Notes under the pieces: model-generated
What the model was told of the DNA's origin: nothing
Database searches by the model: none
The model's input: only the letters and a program-made list of their open reading frames with translations
Part shown: positions 51,524 through 60,800 of the stretch, one piece after another
Layout of the letters: every line of letters begins with the position of its first letter
Numbering within the stretch: the stretch's first letter is position 1
Origin: Hyphomicrobiales bacterium
GTDB taxonomy: Bacteria; Pseudomonadota; Alphaproteobacteria; Rhizobiales; Rhizobiaceae
Assembly (NCBI GenBank): GCA_900472395.1
Contig: UCHV01000018.1
Location: 145,209 to 209,208, forward strand
Direction of reading: 5' to 3'
Length of the DNA stretch: 64,000 nt
Made by a program: the position numbers and the translations under genes

Positions 51524-52705
51524 TCAGCCCAGCAGGCTGAAATCCGGTTTCTGCACCAGAAGCATGGTCGATGAGTTGGCAAGGATGCGGTCGTTGGAAA
51601 TCATCAGCTGCGCCGAATGGGCGTCGCGCAGATGGCGTCCCAGGCTGTAGGGCGTGCCGTTCTTGTAACCCATGATGCCGCAGATCAGCATCGCCTTGTT
51701 GATGATATCGAGGATCGTTTGCGAAGAGGCGATCTTGATATTGTTCATGGCGATGGCAAAACTCATCGAAGACAGTTTTTCTCCATCGGCCTTGGCATCC
51801 TCATAGATTCGGATACCGGAAAGCAGGTTGGATTTTACCAGTTGCAGAAGGTTTGAAGCTTCAGCCAGATGCAGCGCACCGGGCGGAACCTGCCCGGCCG
51901 ATTTGCGTGCCGCGGCACGAACGAAGGCTTGCGCGCGGGAAACCGCATCGGCCGCGATGCCGAACCACACGCCGCTCCACAGAAGATGGCTGGCGGCGAG
52001 CATGGATTGCGCGGCGATTTCGGCGAATGGTTTTGGAAACACCTGCTCGGCCGGTGCCTCGCCCTTGAACAGAAAACCGTCGGAGCAGGTGCCGCGCATG
52101 CCGAGCGTATCCCAGACATGGGTGCGCTCCAGCGTGTATTGGCCCTTGCGAAACACGGTCATCACCTGGTCGCTCGGCGCTGCATCGGCGTTTGCACGCG
52201 AGGTGATCAGAATGGCGTCGGCCTGCGCGCCGTAGGAAATTACCGTGGCGTCCTTCTGCAGGCGGCAGATGCCGCCATCGATCTCCACCGCACAGATCGA
52301 ATTGCGCAGATTGCCGCCGATCCCGCCTTCGGTGGTGGCCGATCCCAAAAGCAGTTGTCGGCCCGCGACTTCCTGCATGAAACCGAGATGCCACTGACTT
52401 TCCTCACCGTGCTCCACCAGGCTCGAAAGCTTGATGTGGTGCATGGCAAAGATCATCGCGCTCGAGGCGCAGGCCTGGCCGATGATCGAGCACACTTCGG
52501 CGATTTCCAGAGGCGAAGCGCTTTCACCGCCATGGGCTGATGGCACCTGAATGGCGAGCAGGCGCTCGGCCTTCATCGCGTCCACCGCCTCTTTGGGAAA
52601 GCGGCCTTCCGCATCCACGCGGTCGGCAAATTCTGCTGCGATTGCCGCCACGCGTTGCGCGCGGGTGGCAAGCGTATTGTCGGTGGCGAGTGCAGCAAGG
52701 GTCAT
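51524..52705 (-). CDS. Acyl-CoA dehydrogenase family flavoprotein
   Basis: A 393-residue acyl-CoA dehydrogenase-like flavoenzyme. N-terminal helices ([20 protein letters not shown]), a central beta domain with [20 protein letters not shown], and a C-terminal helical domain with [21 protein letters not shown] (an FAD-binding segment). The usual catalytic base position near the end cannot be fixed with certainty by eye. It starts within the ACP stop codon (TGATG) and is 40 bases upstream of the ligase gene. In this context it may oxidise a carrier-protein-bound aminoacyl group rather than a fatty acyl-CoA, which is inference. Confidence 0.85.
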   Translation of the reverse strand: MTLAALATDNTLATRAQRVAAIAAEFADRVDAEGRFPKEAVDAMKAERLLAIQVPSAHGGESASPLEIAEVCSIIGQACASSAMIFAMHHIKLSSLVEHGEESQWHLGFMQEVAGRQLLLGSATTEGGIGGNLRNSICAVEIDGGICRLQKDATVISYGAQADAILITSRANADAAPSDQVMTVFRKGQYTLERTHVWDTLGMRGTCSDGFLFKGEAPAEQVFPKPFAEIAAQSMLAASHLLWSGVWFGIAADAVSRAQAFVRAAARKSAGQVPPGALHLAEASNLLQLVKSNLLSGIRIYEDAKADGEKLSSMSFAIAMNNIKIASSQTILDIINKAMLICGIMGYKNGTPYSLGRHLRDAHSAQLMISNDRILANSSTMLLVQKPDFSLLG

Positions 52706-52956
52706 CAGGCGGCCTCGCGGCTCTTGATGATCTGCGCAACGGTTTCCTCGATCGCCTTGATGCTGGCAAACGATTTGCGGTTGAGCAGGTTATCCGGAAA
52801 TTCGATGTCGAAAGCTTCCTCGATCGCCAGCATCACCTGCACGGAAGCGAAGGAAGAAAGGCCTGCGGCATAAAGATCCGCTTCATCGGCAATATCGGCC
52901 ACCGGCACCGGCAGGCCACCAACACGGCCCAGCAGTTCGCGAATCGTCTCGTTCAT
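52705..52956 (-). CDS. Acyl/aminoacyl carrier protein
   Basis: An 83-residue carrier protein with a four-helix ACP pattern. The phosphopantetheine attachment serine is Ser35 in AAGLSSFASV, where canonical ACPs have GxDSL. The helix after it (VQVMLAIEEAFDIEFPD) is acidic as expected. The ATG at 52956 has GGGAG about 8 bases upstream; the frame extends to 52971. It is the first gene of the carrier-protein operon. It must be modified by a holo-ACP synthase encoded elsewhere, and presumably receives an amino acid from the ligase two genes downstream. Confidence 0.9.
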   Translation of the reverse strand: MNETIRELLGRVGGLPVPVADIADEADLYAAGLSSFASVQVMLAIEEAFDIEFPDNLLNRKSFASIKAIEETVAQIIKSREAA

Positions 52957-53143
52957 CTCGACATCTCCCACGCATTCAATTGTTCATCGATTGATGCGCC
53001 GGTTTTAGCGAAGAGAGCCTAAGGAACGGCAAAGTAATTTAGTGAAATCTTGGATGCGGGATTCGATCAAATTCGAGGGATCGGGGCATGCTGTTGGTGC
53101 CGATGGCTCTCTAAAAATGGATGGACGCTTGTCCTGACCTCGC

Positions 53144-54190
53144 TCACGCCGGAGGGTAGGAATGCGTCTCGCCGCGAAAATCGCTCACCGAATAACAGCC
53201 GCCGTCGCGACGCGCCGCCGTCTCGCCGATCACCGCCTTGCCGTGGCCGCCGGGAATATCCAGCACATAGGTCGGCTGGCACAGGCCGGAAATGTTTCCG
53301 CGCAGGGCGGAGACAATCCGCTGGCCTTCTTCGATATCGAGACGGAAATGGCCAGTGCCCGGCGCAAGGTCGGGGTGGTGCAGGTAATAGGGTTTGATCC
53401 GCGTTTCGACAAAGGCTTTCATCAGGTCGCCAAGCACCGTCGGATCGTCATTGACGCCTTTCAGAAGCACGGTCTGGCTTACCATCGGAAAACCGGCATC
53501 CACCAGCCTGCCGCATGCGGCACGCGCTTGCGGCGTCATTTCTCGAGCATGGTTGGCATGCAGGGCCACGTAAACGATCTTGCCGCTTTCCTTCAGCGCA
53601 TCGATCAGCGCCGTGTCGATACGGTCCGGCTCGACCACCGGCACACGTGTATGAAATCGAAGGATTTTCACATGTTCGATGGCCGCCAGTCCACGCATGA
53701 TCGCCGCCAGCCGGCGGGGCGACAGTACCAGCGGGTCGCCGCCGGTCAGAATCACTTCCCAGATCTGCCGGTTGTCGCGAATGTAAGCGAGCGCTGCTTC
53801 CAGTTCATCCGGCGAAAGCGTGCCATCGCCCTGCGGCCCCACCATTTCGCGGCGGAAACAGAAACGGCAATAGACCGGGCACACATGCACGGCTTTCAGC
53901 AGCACGCGGTCAGGGTAACGATGCACGATACCCTTGACCGGGCTGTGGGCCGCATCGCCGATCGGGTCTTCGCGTTCTTCCGGTGTGGTCACAAGTTCTG
54001 CTGCGCTCGGCACATACTGGCGGGCAATCGGGTCGTTTTCGTCCGTGCGGTCGATCAGCGAAACGACGGTCGGCGTCAATGCGATCGCATAATCTTTCGC
54101 AACGGCGCGAACATCCTCCAGCTTGCCGGTCTCGATCAGGCCTGCGGCAACCAGTTCCTCGGGGGATTTTAATGAACGTGCGGCGGTCAC
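53144..54190 (-). CDS. epmB: EF-P lysine 2,3-aminomutase-like protein EpmB
   Basis: A 348-residue radical SAM enzyme that converts (S)-alpha-lysine to (R)-beta-lysine for EF-P modification. The radical SAM cluster motif is Cys104-X3-Cys108-X2-Cys111 (CPVYCRFCFR). The ILTGGDPLVLSPRRL and LHHPDLAPGTGHFRL segments are typical of the aminomutase family. A GTG at 54190 overlaps the epmA TGA as GTGA, so this start is preferred over 54217. It follows epmA in a two-gene operon. Mitigating against simple lysine catabolism is the pairing with EpmA and EF-P. Confidence 0.9.
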   Translation of the reverse strand: MTAARSLKSPEELVAAGLIETGKLEDVRAVAKDYAIALTPTVVSLIDRTDENDPIARQYVPSAAELVTTPEEREDPIGDAAHSPVKGIVHRYPDRVLLKAVHVCPVYCRFCFRREMVGPQGDGTLSPDELEAALAYIRDNRQIWEVILTGGDPLVLSPRRLAAIMRGLAAIEHVKILRFHTRVPVVEPDRIDTALIDALKESGKIVYVALHANHAREMTPQARAACGRLVDAGFPMVSQTVLLKGVNDDPTVLGDLMKAFVETRIKPYYLHHPDLAPGTGHFRLDIEEGQRIVSALRGNISGLCQPTYVLDIPGGHGKAVIGETAARRDGGCYSVSDFRGETHSYPPA

Positions 54191-55251
54191 CCAAATGTCT
54201 CCGCCACAGGCGCCCACATGACCTGATCCACCCGCGTTGCGCCAGTCGCCAACATGGCCAACCGGTCGAAACCGAGGGCCGCGCCGCTGGCATCCGGCAT
54301 CACGGCAAGTGCGCTGAGAAAATCCTCGTCGATCGGATAGGTCTCGTCATAAATGCGGGCCTTTTCGGCCATCTCGATCTCAAAACGGCGGCGCTGCTCA
54401 CCGGCGTCCGTTAGCTCGCCAAAAGCATTGGCCAGTTCCACGCCGCAGGCATAAAGCTCGAACCGTTCTGCCACGCGCGGATCGCGCGGCGAGGGGCGGG
54501 CAAGGGCTGCTTCCGAAACCGGGTATTCGCAAAGGATGGTGGCGCGGCCATTGCCCAGATGCGGCTCGATCTTTTCGACAAGAACCTTGCTGAAAAGGTC
54601 GGCCCAGCTGTCGTCGTCGGATACACGCAGGCCTGCACGCACCAGTTCTGCTGCCAGAGCGTTGCGGTCATTTTCGCCGCTCGCCGATACGGAAGAGAGG
54701 AGGTCAATCCGCGCAAAGCTTTCGAAAGCTTCCGCCAGCGTCACCCGTTCGGGTTCGGCGAAGGGGTCGGTTTCCATGCCGCGAAATGCAAAGCGCTTGC
54801 TGCCCGCCGTTTCGGCTGCCAGTTTCAGCATGTCGGCGCAATCGGCCATCAGCCGCTCATAGGTCTCGCCGACGCGGTACCATTCCAGCATGGTGAATTC
54901 GGGATGATGCAGCGGCCCGCGCTCGCGGTTGCGATAGACATGCGCAAAGGTGAAGATGCGTTCCTCGCCAGCCGTCAGCAGCTTTTTGGCTGCGAATTCC
55001 GGCGAGGTGTGCAGGTAAAACGGCGTCGCTTGCCCGTCGATCGTCAGCGCCTGGGTGGCAAAGGCGTGCAGATGCGCCTCGTTGCCGGGAGAAACCTGCA
55101 GCGTGGCGGTATCGACCTCGACGAAATCCTGATTTTCGAAAAACCGGCGCAAGGCGGTCTGCACCCTGTTGCGACCCATCAGAAAGGGGCGGCGGTCGGC
55201 ATGGACGCTTTTTGTCCACCAGGGAGATGTGGATGCACCGGTGCGGGTCAT
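54187..55251 (-). CDS. epmA: EF-P beta-lysine ligase EpmA (lysyl-tRNA synthetase paralogue)
   Basis: A 354-residue class II aminoacyl-tRNA-synthetase-like enzyme related to the LysRS core, without an anticodon-binding domain. Motif 2 is FAHVYRNRERGPLHHPEFTML (about residues 100-120), and the C-terminal GAALGFDRLAMLATG is motif 3. It transfers beta-lysine to a conserved lysine of elongation factor P. It is divergent from efp with a 152-base gap and overlaps epmB. E. coli EpmA has about 325 residues; the extra here is at the N-terminus and inside the core. Confidence 0.92.
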   Translation of the reverse strand: MTRTGASTSPWWTKSVHADRRPFLMGRNRVQTALRRFFENQDFVEVDTATLQVSPGNEAHLHAFATQALTIDGQATPFYLHTSPEFAAKKLLTAGEERIFTFAHVYRNRERGPLHHPEFTMLEWYRVGETYERLMADCADMLKLAAETAGSKRFAFRGMETDPFAEPERVTLAEAFESFARIDLLSSVSASGENDRNALAAELVRAGLRVSDDDSWADLFSKVLVEKIEPHLGNGRATILCEYPVSEAALARPSPRDPRVAERFELYACGVELANAFGELTDAGEQRRRFEIEMAEKARIYDETYPIDEDFLSALAVMPDASGAALGFDRLAMLATGATRVDQVMWAPVAETFG

Positions 55252-55403
55252 TGTTGTTTCTCTTCGCCCCGGCCTGTTCCACGAAGGGCTGGCTATTTGG
55301 CGGATTTTGCGTTAGTTGCGCGGCCAAGGAAACCTGAAAAGCATCACTATGGCCATTTTGCCTGTCCTCTACGACGTGGCTGGCCGAGTTACAAGGAAGT
55401 CTT

Positions 55404-55973
55404 ATGGTCAAGGTCATCGCCTCATCGGTCCGCAAGGGCAACGTTATCGACGTCGACGGCAAGCTCTACGTCGTTCTCACGGCTGAAAACTTTCACCCGG
55501 GCAAGGGCACACCGGTCACCCAGGTCAACATGCGCCGCATCGTTGATGGCGTGAAGGTGTCGGAACGCTGGCGCACGACCGAGCAGGTCGAGCGCGCGTT
55601 CGTCGAAGACGTCAACCACCAGTTCCTCTACGAGGACGGCGAAGGTTTTCACTTCATGAACCCGGAAAACTACGACCAGGTCGTGGTGGATGTCGATACG
55701 ATGGGCGAGCAGAAGGCCTATCTGCAGGAAGGCATGACCTGCATCCTGTCCATCCATGAAGGCAACCCGCTGGCCATCGAACTGCCGCGCCACGTTGTCC
55801 TCGAAATCACCGAGACCGAGCCGGTCGTCAAGGGTCAGACTGCTTCGTCTTCCTACAAGCCGGCCATGCTGTCGAACGGCATCCGTACCTCGGTTCCGCC
55901 GCACATCGATGCCGGCACCCGCGTCGTCATCGCGACCGAAGACAACTCCTATGTCGAGCGCGCCAAGAACTGA
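55404..55973 (+). CDS. efp: Translation elongation factor P
   Basis: A 189-residue three-domain EF-P that relieves ribosome stalling at polyproline stretches. Lys34 in [10 protein letters not shown] is the position modified with beta-lysine by Epm[21 protein letters not shown] is the conserved domain II to III segment. An AAGGAAG site precedes the ATG. The Lys34 and the adjacent epmA-epmB genes show this organism uses the beta-lysylation route rather than rhamnosylation. A bidirectional terminator follows. Confidence 0.97.
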   Translation: MVKVIASSVRKGNVIDVDGKLYVVLTAENFHPGKGTPVTQVNMRRIVDGVKVSERWRTTEQVERAFVEDVNHQFLYEDGEGFHFMNPENYDQVVVDVDTMGEQKAYLQEGMTCILSIHEGNPLAIELPRHVVLEITETEPVVKGQTASSSYKPAMLSNGIRTSVPPHIDAGTRVVIATEDNSYVERAKN

Positions 55974-55998
55974 TCCGCCGCTTTTCCATCGGACATGA

Positions 55999-56031
55999 AA
56001 AAGGCCCCGCAACTCAGTTACGGGGCCTTTT
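55999..56031. terminator. Bidirectional terminator between efp and the efflux operon
   Basis: AAAAGGCCCCG (55999-56009) and CGGGGCCTTTT (56021-56031) are perfectly complementary with an 11-base loop, 25 bases after the efp stop. T-runs follow on both strands, so it serves both efp and the convergent efflux operon, which ends at 56074. Confidence 0.88.
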
Positions 56032-56073
56032 CGTTTGGAGGGAAGACAGGGCGCGCAACCGCGCCCCTCCCGT

Positions 56074-57528
56074 TTATTTCTTGAGCGACTTCGCCGCGAT
56101 GATGGTCGGGCCCTTGGCGCCGGCCGGAGCCTTGCCGTAGGCATAACCACCGCCCATGGCGACGCTCAGCGATACATAGTCCTGCGCCATCTGGCGGATG
56201 GCCTGTGCAAGGCTCGTCTGTGCCGTGGAAACGTTGCGCTGTGCATCCAGAACGTCGAGCAGCGAAGATGCACCGTCGCGGTAGCTGGCGGTCGCAAGCG
56301 TCAGTGCTTCCTGGCTGGACGCCACGTTGGCGCGGTTGGCGGCAACCGTGCGGCTGTCGCGGGTCACGGCAGCGAGCGCGTTTTCCACTTCCTCGACTGC
56401 CGTCAGAACCGTCTGCTTCCAGGCGAGGTAGGCTTCGCGTGCCTGGGATTCGGTGGCCGAAAGATTTGCACGCAGCTGGCCGCCGTCGAAGATCGGCAGG
56501 TTGAGCGTCGGGCCGAACGACCAGGACAGAAGGTGGCTGTCCGAACCGCCGTTGCGACGGGTATAGGACGGCGAAATCGATCCGCTGAGGCTGATGCTCG
56601 GATAAAGGTTGGCTTCGGCAACGCCGATATTGGCAACGGCGGCTGCAAGCTGACGTTCGGCGGCGCGGATATCCGGGCGGTTGCGGATAAGGTCGGCCGG
56701 TACGCCTGCCTTCGCGTTGAAGCGCGCAACAGGCTGACGTGCGCCTCTCTGCAATTCGCCGAGAAGGGTGGATGCCGGCAGGCCGAGCAGCGTGGCGACG
56801 CGGTGTGCCGCCTGGCGATACTGGGTTTCCAGGCCGGGGATGGTTGCCAGCGTGGTATTGACCAGACCTTCGGACTGCACGACGTCGAGGCGCGACGCAG
56901 CGCCGGCCTCAAGCTGCAGCTTGGTCAGGGAAAGCGTCTCGTTGCGCGACTTCAGGTTCGCCCGAGCAAGCGCGATGCTTTCCTGGTAATAACGAACGTC
57001 GATATAGGCAGCCGCCACCTGCGACAGAAGCGACAGGCGGGCAGTGTCCACGGCGGCATCGGCAGCACCAAGGCGTGCGATCGCCGCTTCCTTAGACCGG
57101 CGGTAAAGGCCGAAGAAGTCCAGCAACCATGAGCCTTCGAGACCGGCATTGACGGTCGTCGTCGGCACGGTCTGCGGTACCGTACCGCGATAACCCTTGG
57201 AGCCCGCGCGTGTTGCACCGGCGCCGAGAGCCAGCGAAGGCAGCCCGCCGGCACCAGCGGAGATCACATCGGCTTCTGCCTGATTGATACGTTCCATCGC
57301 CTGCAGGATGTCCAGGTTCTGGTCGAGACCCTGCTGAACGTAACCGTTCAGGCGCGTATCGCTGAATGCGGTCCACCATTGATCGGTGGTGACATCGCCG
57401 TTGCTCTTGATACTGCCTTCGGCAAATTTCGACGGAAGCGTTATTTCGGGTGCAGTGTGGTCGGGACCGACAACACATCCGGACAGCAGAAGCATGACAA
57501 GCGGAGCCGCTGCGCGTATGGAGACCAT
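56074..57528 (-). CDS. RND efflux outer-membrane factor (NodT/OprM family lipoprotein)
   Basis: A 484-residue TolC-like outer-membrane channel. The N-terminus is a lipoprotein signal with lipobox LLSGC (Cys17 or so). Two repeated coiled-coil/beta units are visible, for example AYIDVRYYQESIALARANLK (first) and AREAYLAWKQTVLTAVEEVE (second). It is the last gene of the tripartite efflux operon, 115 bases after the permease. It exports drugs or other toxic compounds captured by the permease and adaptor. Confidence 0.92.
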   Translation of the reverse strand: MVSIRAAAPLVMLLLSGCVVGPDHTAPEITLPSKFAEGSIKSNGDVTTDQWWTAFSDTRLNGYVQQGLDQNLDILQAMERINQAEADVISAGAGGLPSLALGAGATRAGSKGYRGTVPQTVPTTTVNAGLEGSWLLDFFGLYRRSKEAAIARLGAADAAVDTARLSLLSQVAAAYIDVRYYQESIALARANLKSRNETLSLTKLQLEAGAASRLDVVQSEGLVNTTLATIPGLETQYRQAAHRVATLLGLPASTLLGELQRGARQPVARFNAKAGVPADLIRNRPDIRAAERQLAAAVANIGVAEANLYPSISLSGSISPSYTRRNGGSDSHLLSWSFGPTLNLPIFDGGQLRANLSATESQAREAYLAWKQTVLTAVEEVENALAAVTRDSRTVAANRANVASSQEALTLATASYRDGASSLLDVLDAQRNVSTAQTSLAQAIRQMAQDYVSLSVAMGGGYAYGKAPAGAKGPTIIAAKSLKK

Positions 57529-57643
57529 GAGTTTTTCCTAATCTAACGAACCTGGCGGCGTCCCGTTGATCCGTCTCGCCTGGCTTCCATCTCTTGGTAA
57601 GCCTGCGAGACGTGGCAACTTTTGCCGATTCAAAATCACCGTA

Positions 57644-60600
57644 TTAATTGCCGCTTTTTTTACTTCTTGATAACCGCCTGACGATCACAAAAAGCGACGG
57701 CACGAAGAAAATTCCGAGGAGTGTTGCAGAAAGCATACCACCCAGCACTCCAATGCCGATTGCGTTCTGGGCGGCGGAGCCTGCGCCGGTCGCGATGGCC
57801 AGCGGAACGACGCCCAGAATGAAGGCAAGAGAGGTCATTATGATCGGCCGCAATCGTAGCTTTGCGGCCTCCAGCGTGGCCTCGAGCTGGCCCATGCCGG
57901 TCTCCTGTCTGTCCTTGGCAAACTCGACGATCAGAATGGCGTTCTTTGCTGCAAGCCCGATCGTCGTCAGAAGGCCAACCTTGAAATAGACGTCGTTCGA
58001 CTGGCTGAGCAAGTCCGCGGCACCAACGGCGCCAAGAACGCCAACGGGCACGGCAAGAATGACCGAGAAGGGGATCGACCAGCTTTCGTACAGCGCTGCA
58101 AGGCAGAGGAATACGATCAGGATCGATAGCGCATAAAGCATGGGTGCCTGCGAGCCCGAAAGACGCTCCTGATAGGAAATACCCTGCCAGGCGACGGTGT
58201 AGCCACCTGGAAGCGCCTCCACCAGCCGTTCCATCTCGTCCATGGCCTCGCCGGTGCTGACACCGGGTCTGGAGGCACCGTCGAGAGAGATCGCGCTGGT
58301 GCCGTTATAGCGGGCAAGCTGCGGTGTGCCGCTTACCCAGTCCAGCTTGCTGAAGCTTGAAAAAGGTACCATCTCGCCATTGGTGTTGCGGGCGTACCAG
58401 TATTTCAGGTCGGTCGGCTGCATGCGGTAGGGCGTGTCACCTTGCACATAAACCGGCTTGAGCTCGTTATTCAGGGTGAAGTCGTTGACGTCCCGGCCGG
58501 CAAAGATCGTCGCCAGCATGGAGTTGACGGCAGAAAGATCGACGCCCATCGCGCCGAGCTTTTCCTGGTCCAGCAGGATTTTCAGCTGGGTTTCCGAACG
58601 CTGGCTGTTGGAGCGCAACGAGCTGATATAGGCGTTGGTGCCGGTTTCCTGGATCAGCTGCTGCGAGACACGTGTCAGCGCATCATTGCCGTTATTGCCG
58701 CTATCGACCAGATACATGGAAAAGCCCGCCGAATTGCCCAGGCCCTGAATGGCCGGTGGCAGCAGGGCGAAGACCTGGGCATCGCGCAATGTCAGGAAAT
58801 GCGCCTGCGCGCGGTGCATGATCTCCGCAGCGGATTGGCCGGCCCCCTTGCGCAGGTCGAAGTCCTTCAGCTTGGTGAACACGATCGCGTTGTTCTGGCC
58901 GGTTCCGTTGAACGAAAAACCGAGTGCACCGAAAACGGCGTCGACATTGTCCTTTTCGGTGCCGAGATAAAATTGCTCGATCTGTTTGACGACAGCTTCC
59001 GTTCGCTCCGTGGTGGCGCCGACCGGCGTCTGGATGATGGTCATCAGGACGCCCTGATCTTCCTGAGGCAGGAAGGAGCTCGGCAGGCGGGCAAACAGGA
59101 AGGCGCAGCCGCCGACCACGATTGCGAACATGACGACCATGCGCAGTGGGCGCTTCAGGAGATAACCGACACTACCGACATAACCGTTCGTGGCGCGGTC
59201 GAAGTTGCGGTTGAACCATGCGCCGATGCCACGCTGTTTCTTGTGGTGGTCGATCGGCTTCAGCATGGTAGCGCAAAGCGCCGGTGTGAGAACGATGGCG
59301 ACCAGCGCGGACAACAACATGGCCGAGACGATGGTGATCGAGAACTGGCGGTAGATAACGCCGGTCGAACCGCCGAAAAAGGCCATTGGAATGAAGACTG
59401 CGGTCAGCACCAGCGCAATACCGATGATCGCACCGGTAATTTCACCCATTGATTTTTCGGTCGCTTCGAGTGGGGACAAGCCCTCCTCGTCCATGATGCG
59501 CTCGACATTCTCGACCACAACGATCGCGTCATCGACGAGAAGGCCGATCGCCAGCACCATCGCGAACATGGTGAGCGTGTTGATGGAATATCCGGTCAAC
59601 GCAAGGATGCCGAACGTGCCGAGCAGAACAACCGGCACGGCGATCATGGGGATCAAGGTGGCTCGGAAATTCTGCAGGAAGATGAGAAGCACGACAAAAA
59701 CGAGGACGATAGCCTCTATCAGCGTGTGTACGACCTTCTCGATCGACAGCTGCACGAAAGGCGTGGTGTCGTAAGGATACTGGATCTCGACGCCATCCGG
59801 CAGGCCTGCCGCCGCGCGTGTCAGTTCGGTTTTTACAAGTGCCGCCGTATCGATGGCGTTGGCGCCGGTCGCAAGGTTGACGGCAAAACCGGCCGAAGGC
59901 AGGCCGTCGTAACGCGAGCTGCCGCCATAACTTTCCTGACCGATCTCCACGCGTGCGACATCGCTGAGGCGTACATTCGCACCGTTCTGTTCGACCTTCA
60001 GGATGATCCGTTCGAAATCGTCCACGGTCGTCAGCTGGCTCTGCGCCGTCATCGTGACGGTAAGCTGCTGGCCTTGTGCCACGGGCTGCGCACCAAGTGC
60101 GCCAACCGAAACCTGGGTATTCTGCGCCTGGATGGCCGAGGTAACGTCTGCTGCGGTCAACTGGTATTTGTTGAGCTTGAATGGGTCGAGCCAGACGCGC
60201 ATGGCGTAACCGGAACCAAAGACGTTGATGCTGCCAACGCCCTCCAGTCGCTGCACCTGATCCTCGATCGAGGTCGCAAACAGGTCGCCGAGATCGACGG
60301 AGCTGCGTTTGCCGTCGCGCGACACCAGTGCGCCGACCATGAGGATGCTCGAGGTTGAACGGGAAACGGAAATGCCCTGCTGCTGAACCACATCGGGAAG
60401 CTGGGATTGCACCAGCTGCAGCTTGTTCTGCACCTGCACCTGCGCAATGTCCGGCAGGATAGAGTTGCCGAAAGTCAGTGTAACGGTCGAGCGGCCGGTG
60501 GAAGACGACGACGTCATGTAGGTAAGATCATCAAGGCCGGTCATGCCGTCCTCTATGATGCTGGTCACCGACTTTTCCACGGTTTCGGCGCTTGCGCCGT

Positions 60601-60748
60601 TATAGCTGGAACTGATGCGCACCGTGGTCGGCGCAATGTCCGGATATTGCGAGATCGACAATGTGGTGATCGCGAGCGCGCCGCCCAGCATGATCACGAT
60701 TGCGATTGCCCAGGCGAAAACCGGTCGCCGGATAAAAAACTTGGCCAT
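57644..60748 (-). CDS. RND multidrug efflux permease (HAE1 family, AcrB/BepE-like)
   Basis: A 1034-residue inner-membrane proton antiporter. It begins MAKFFIRRPVFAWAIAIVIM, has 12 predicted helices and two large periplasmic loops. The helix 4 motif VDDAIVVVENVERIM (about residues 405-420) and GGSTGVIYRQFSITIVSAML are family landmarks; the Asp-Asp pair of the proton relay in helix 4 is in GLLVDDAIVVV. The length fits the hydrophobe/amphiphile exporters. The closest named systems in the order are Brucella BepDE and Agrobacterium AmeABC, so a more precise symbol is not given. Confidence 0.95.
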   Translation of the reverse strand: MAKFFIRRPVFAWAIAIVIMLGGALAITTLSISQYPDIAPTTVRISSSYNGASAETVEKSVTSIIEDGMTGLDDLTYMTSSSSTGRSTVTLTFGNSILPDIAQVQVQNKLQLVQSQLPDVVQQQGISVSRSTSSILMVGALVSRDGKRSSVDLGDLFATSIEDQVQRLEGVGSINVFGSGYAMRVWLDPFKLNKYQLTAADVTSAIQAQNTQVSVGALGAQPVAQGQQLTVTMTAQSQLTTVDDFERIILKVEQNGANVRLSDVARVEIGQESYGGSSRYDGLPSAGFAVNLATGANAIDTAALVKTELTRAAAGLPDGVEIQYPYDTTPFVQLSIEKVVHTLIEAIVLVFVVLLIFLQNFRATLIPMIAVPVVLLGTFGILALTGYSINTLTMFAMVLAIGLLVDDAIVVVENVERIMDEEGLSPLEATEKSMGEITGAIIGIALVLTAVFIPMAFFGGSTGVIYRQFSITIVSAMLLSALVAIVLTPALCATMLKPIDHHKKQRGIGAWFNRNFDRATNGYVGSVGYLLKRPLRMVVMFAIVVGGCAFLFARLPSSFLPQEDQGVLMTIIQTPVGATTERTEAVVKQIEQFYLGTEKDNVDAVFGALGFSFNGTGQNNAIVFTKLKDFDLRKGAGQSAAEIMHRAQAHFLTLRDAQVFALLPPAIQGLGNSAGFSMYLVDSGNNGNDALTRVSQQLIQETGTNAYISSLRSNSQRSETQLKILLDQEKLGAMGVDLSAVNSMLATIFAGRDVNDFTLNNELKPVYVQGDTPYRMQPTDLKYWYARNTNGEMVPFSSFSKLDWVSGTPQLARYNGTSAISLDGASRPGVSTGEAMDEMERLVEALPGGYTVAWQGISYQERLSGSQAPMLYALSILIVFLCLAALYESWSIPFSVILAVPVGVLGAVGAADLLSQSNDVYFKVGLLTTIGLAAKNAILIVEFAKDRQETGMGQLEATLEAAKLRLRPIIMTSLAFILGVVPLAIATGAGSAAQNAIGIGVLGGMLSATLLGIFFVPSLFVIVRRLSRSKKSGN

Positions 60749-60800
60749 TCAGATAACCTTCAGGAACGGATCTTCTTGGGACGCAGGCAATATCGGCGCA

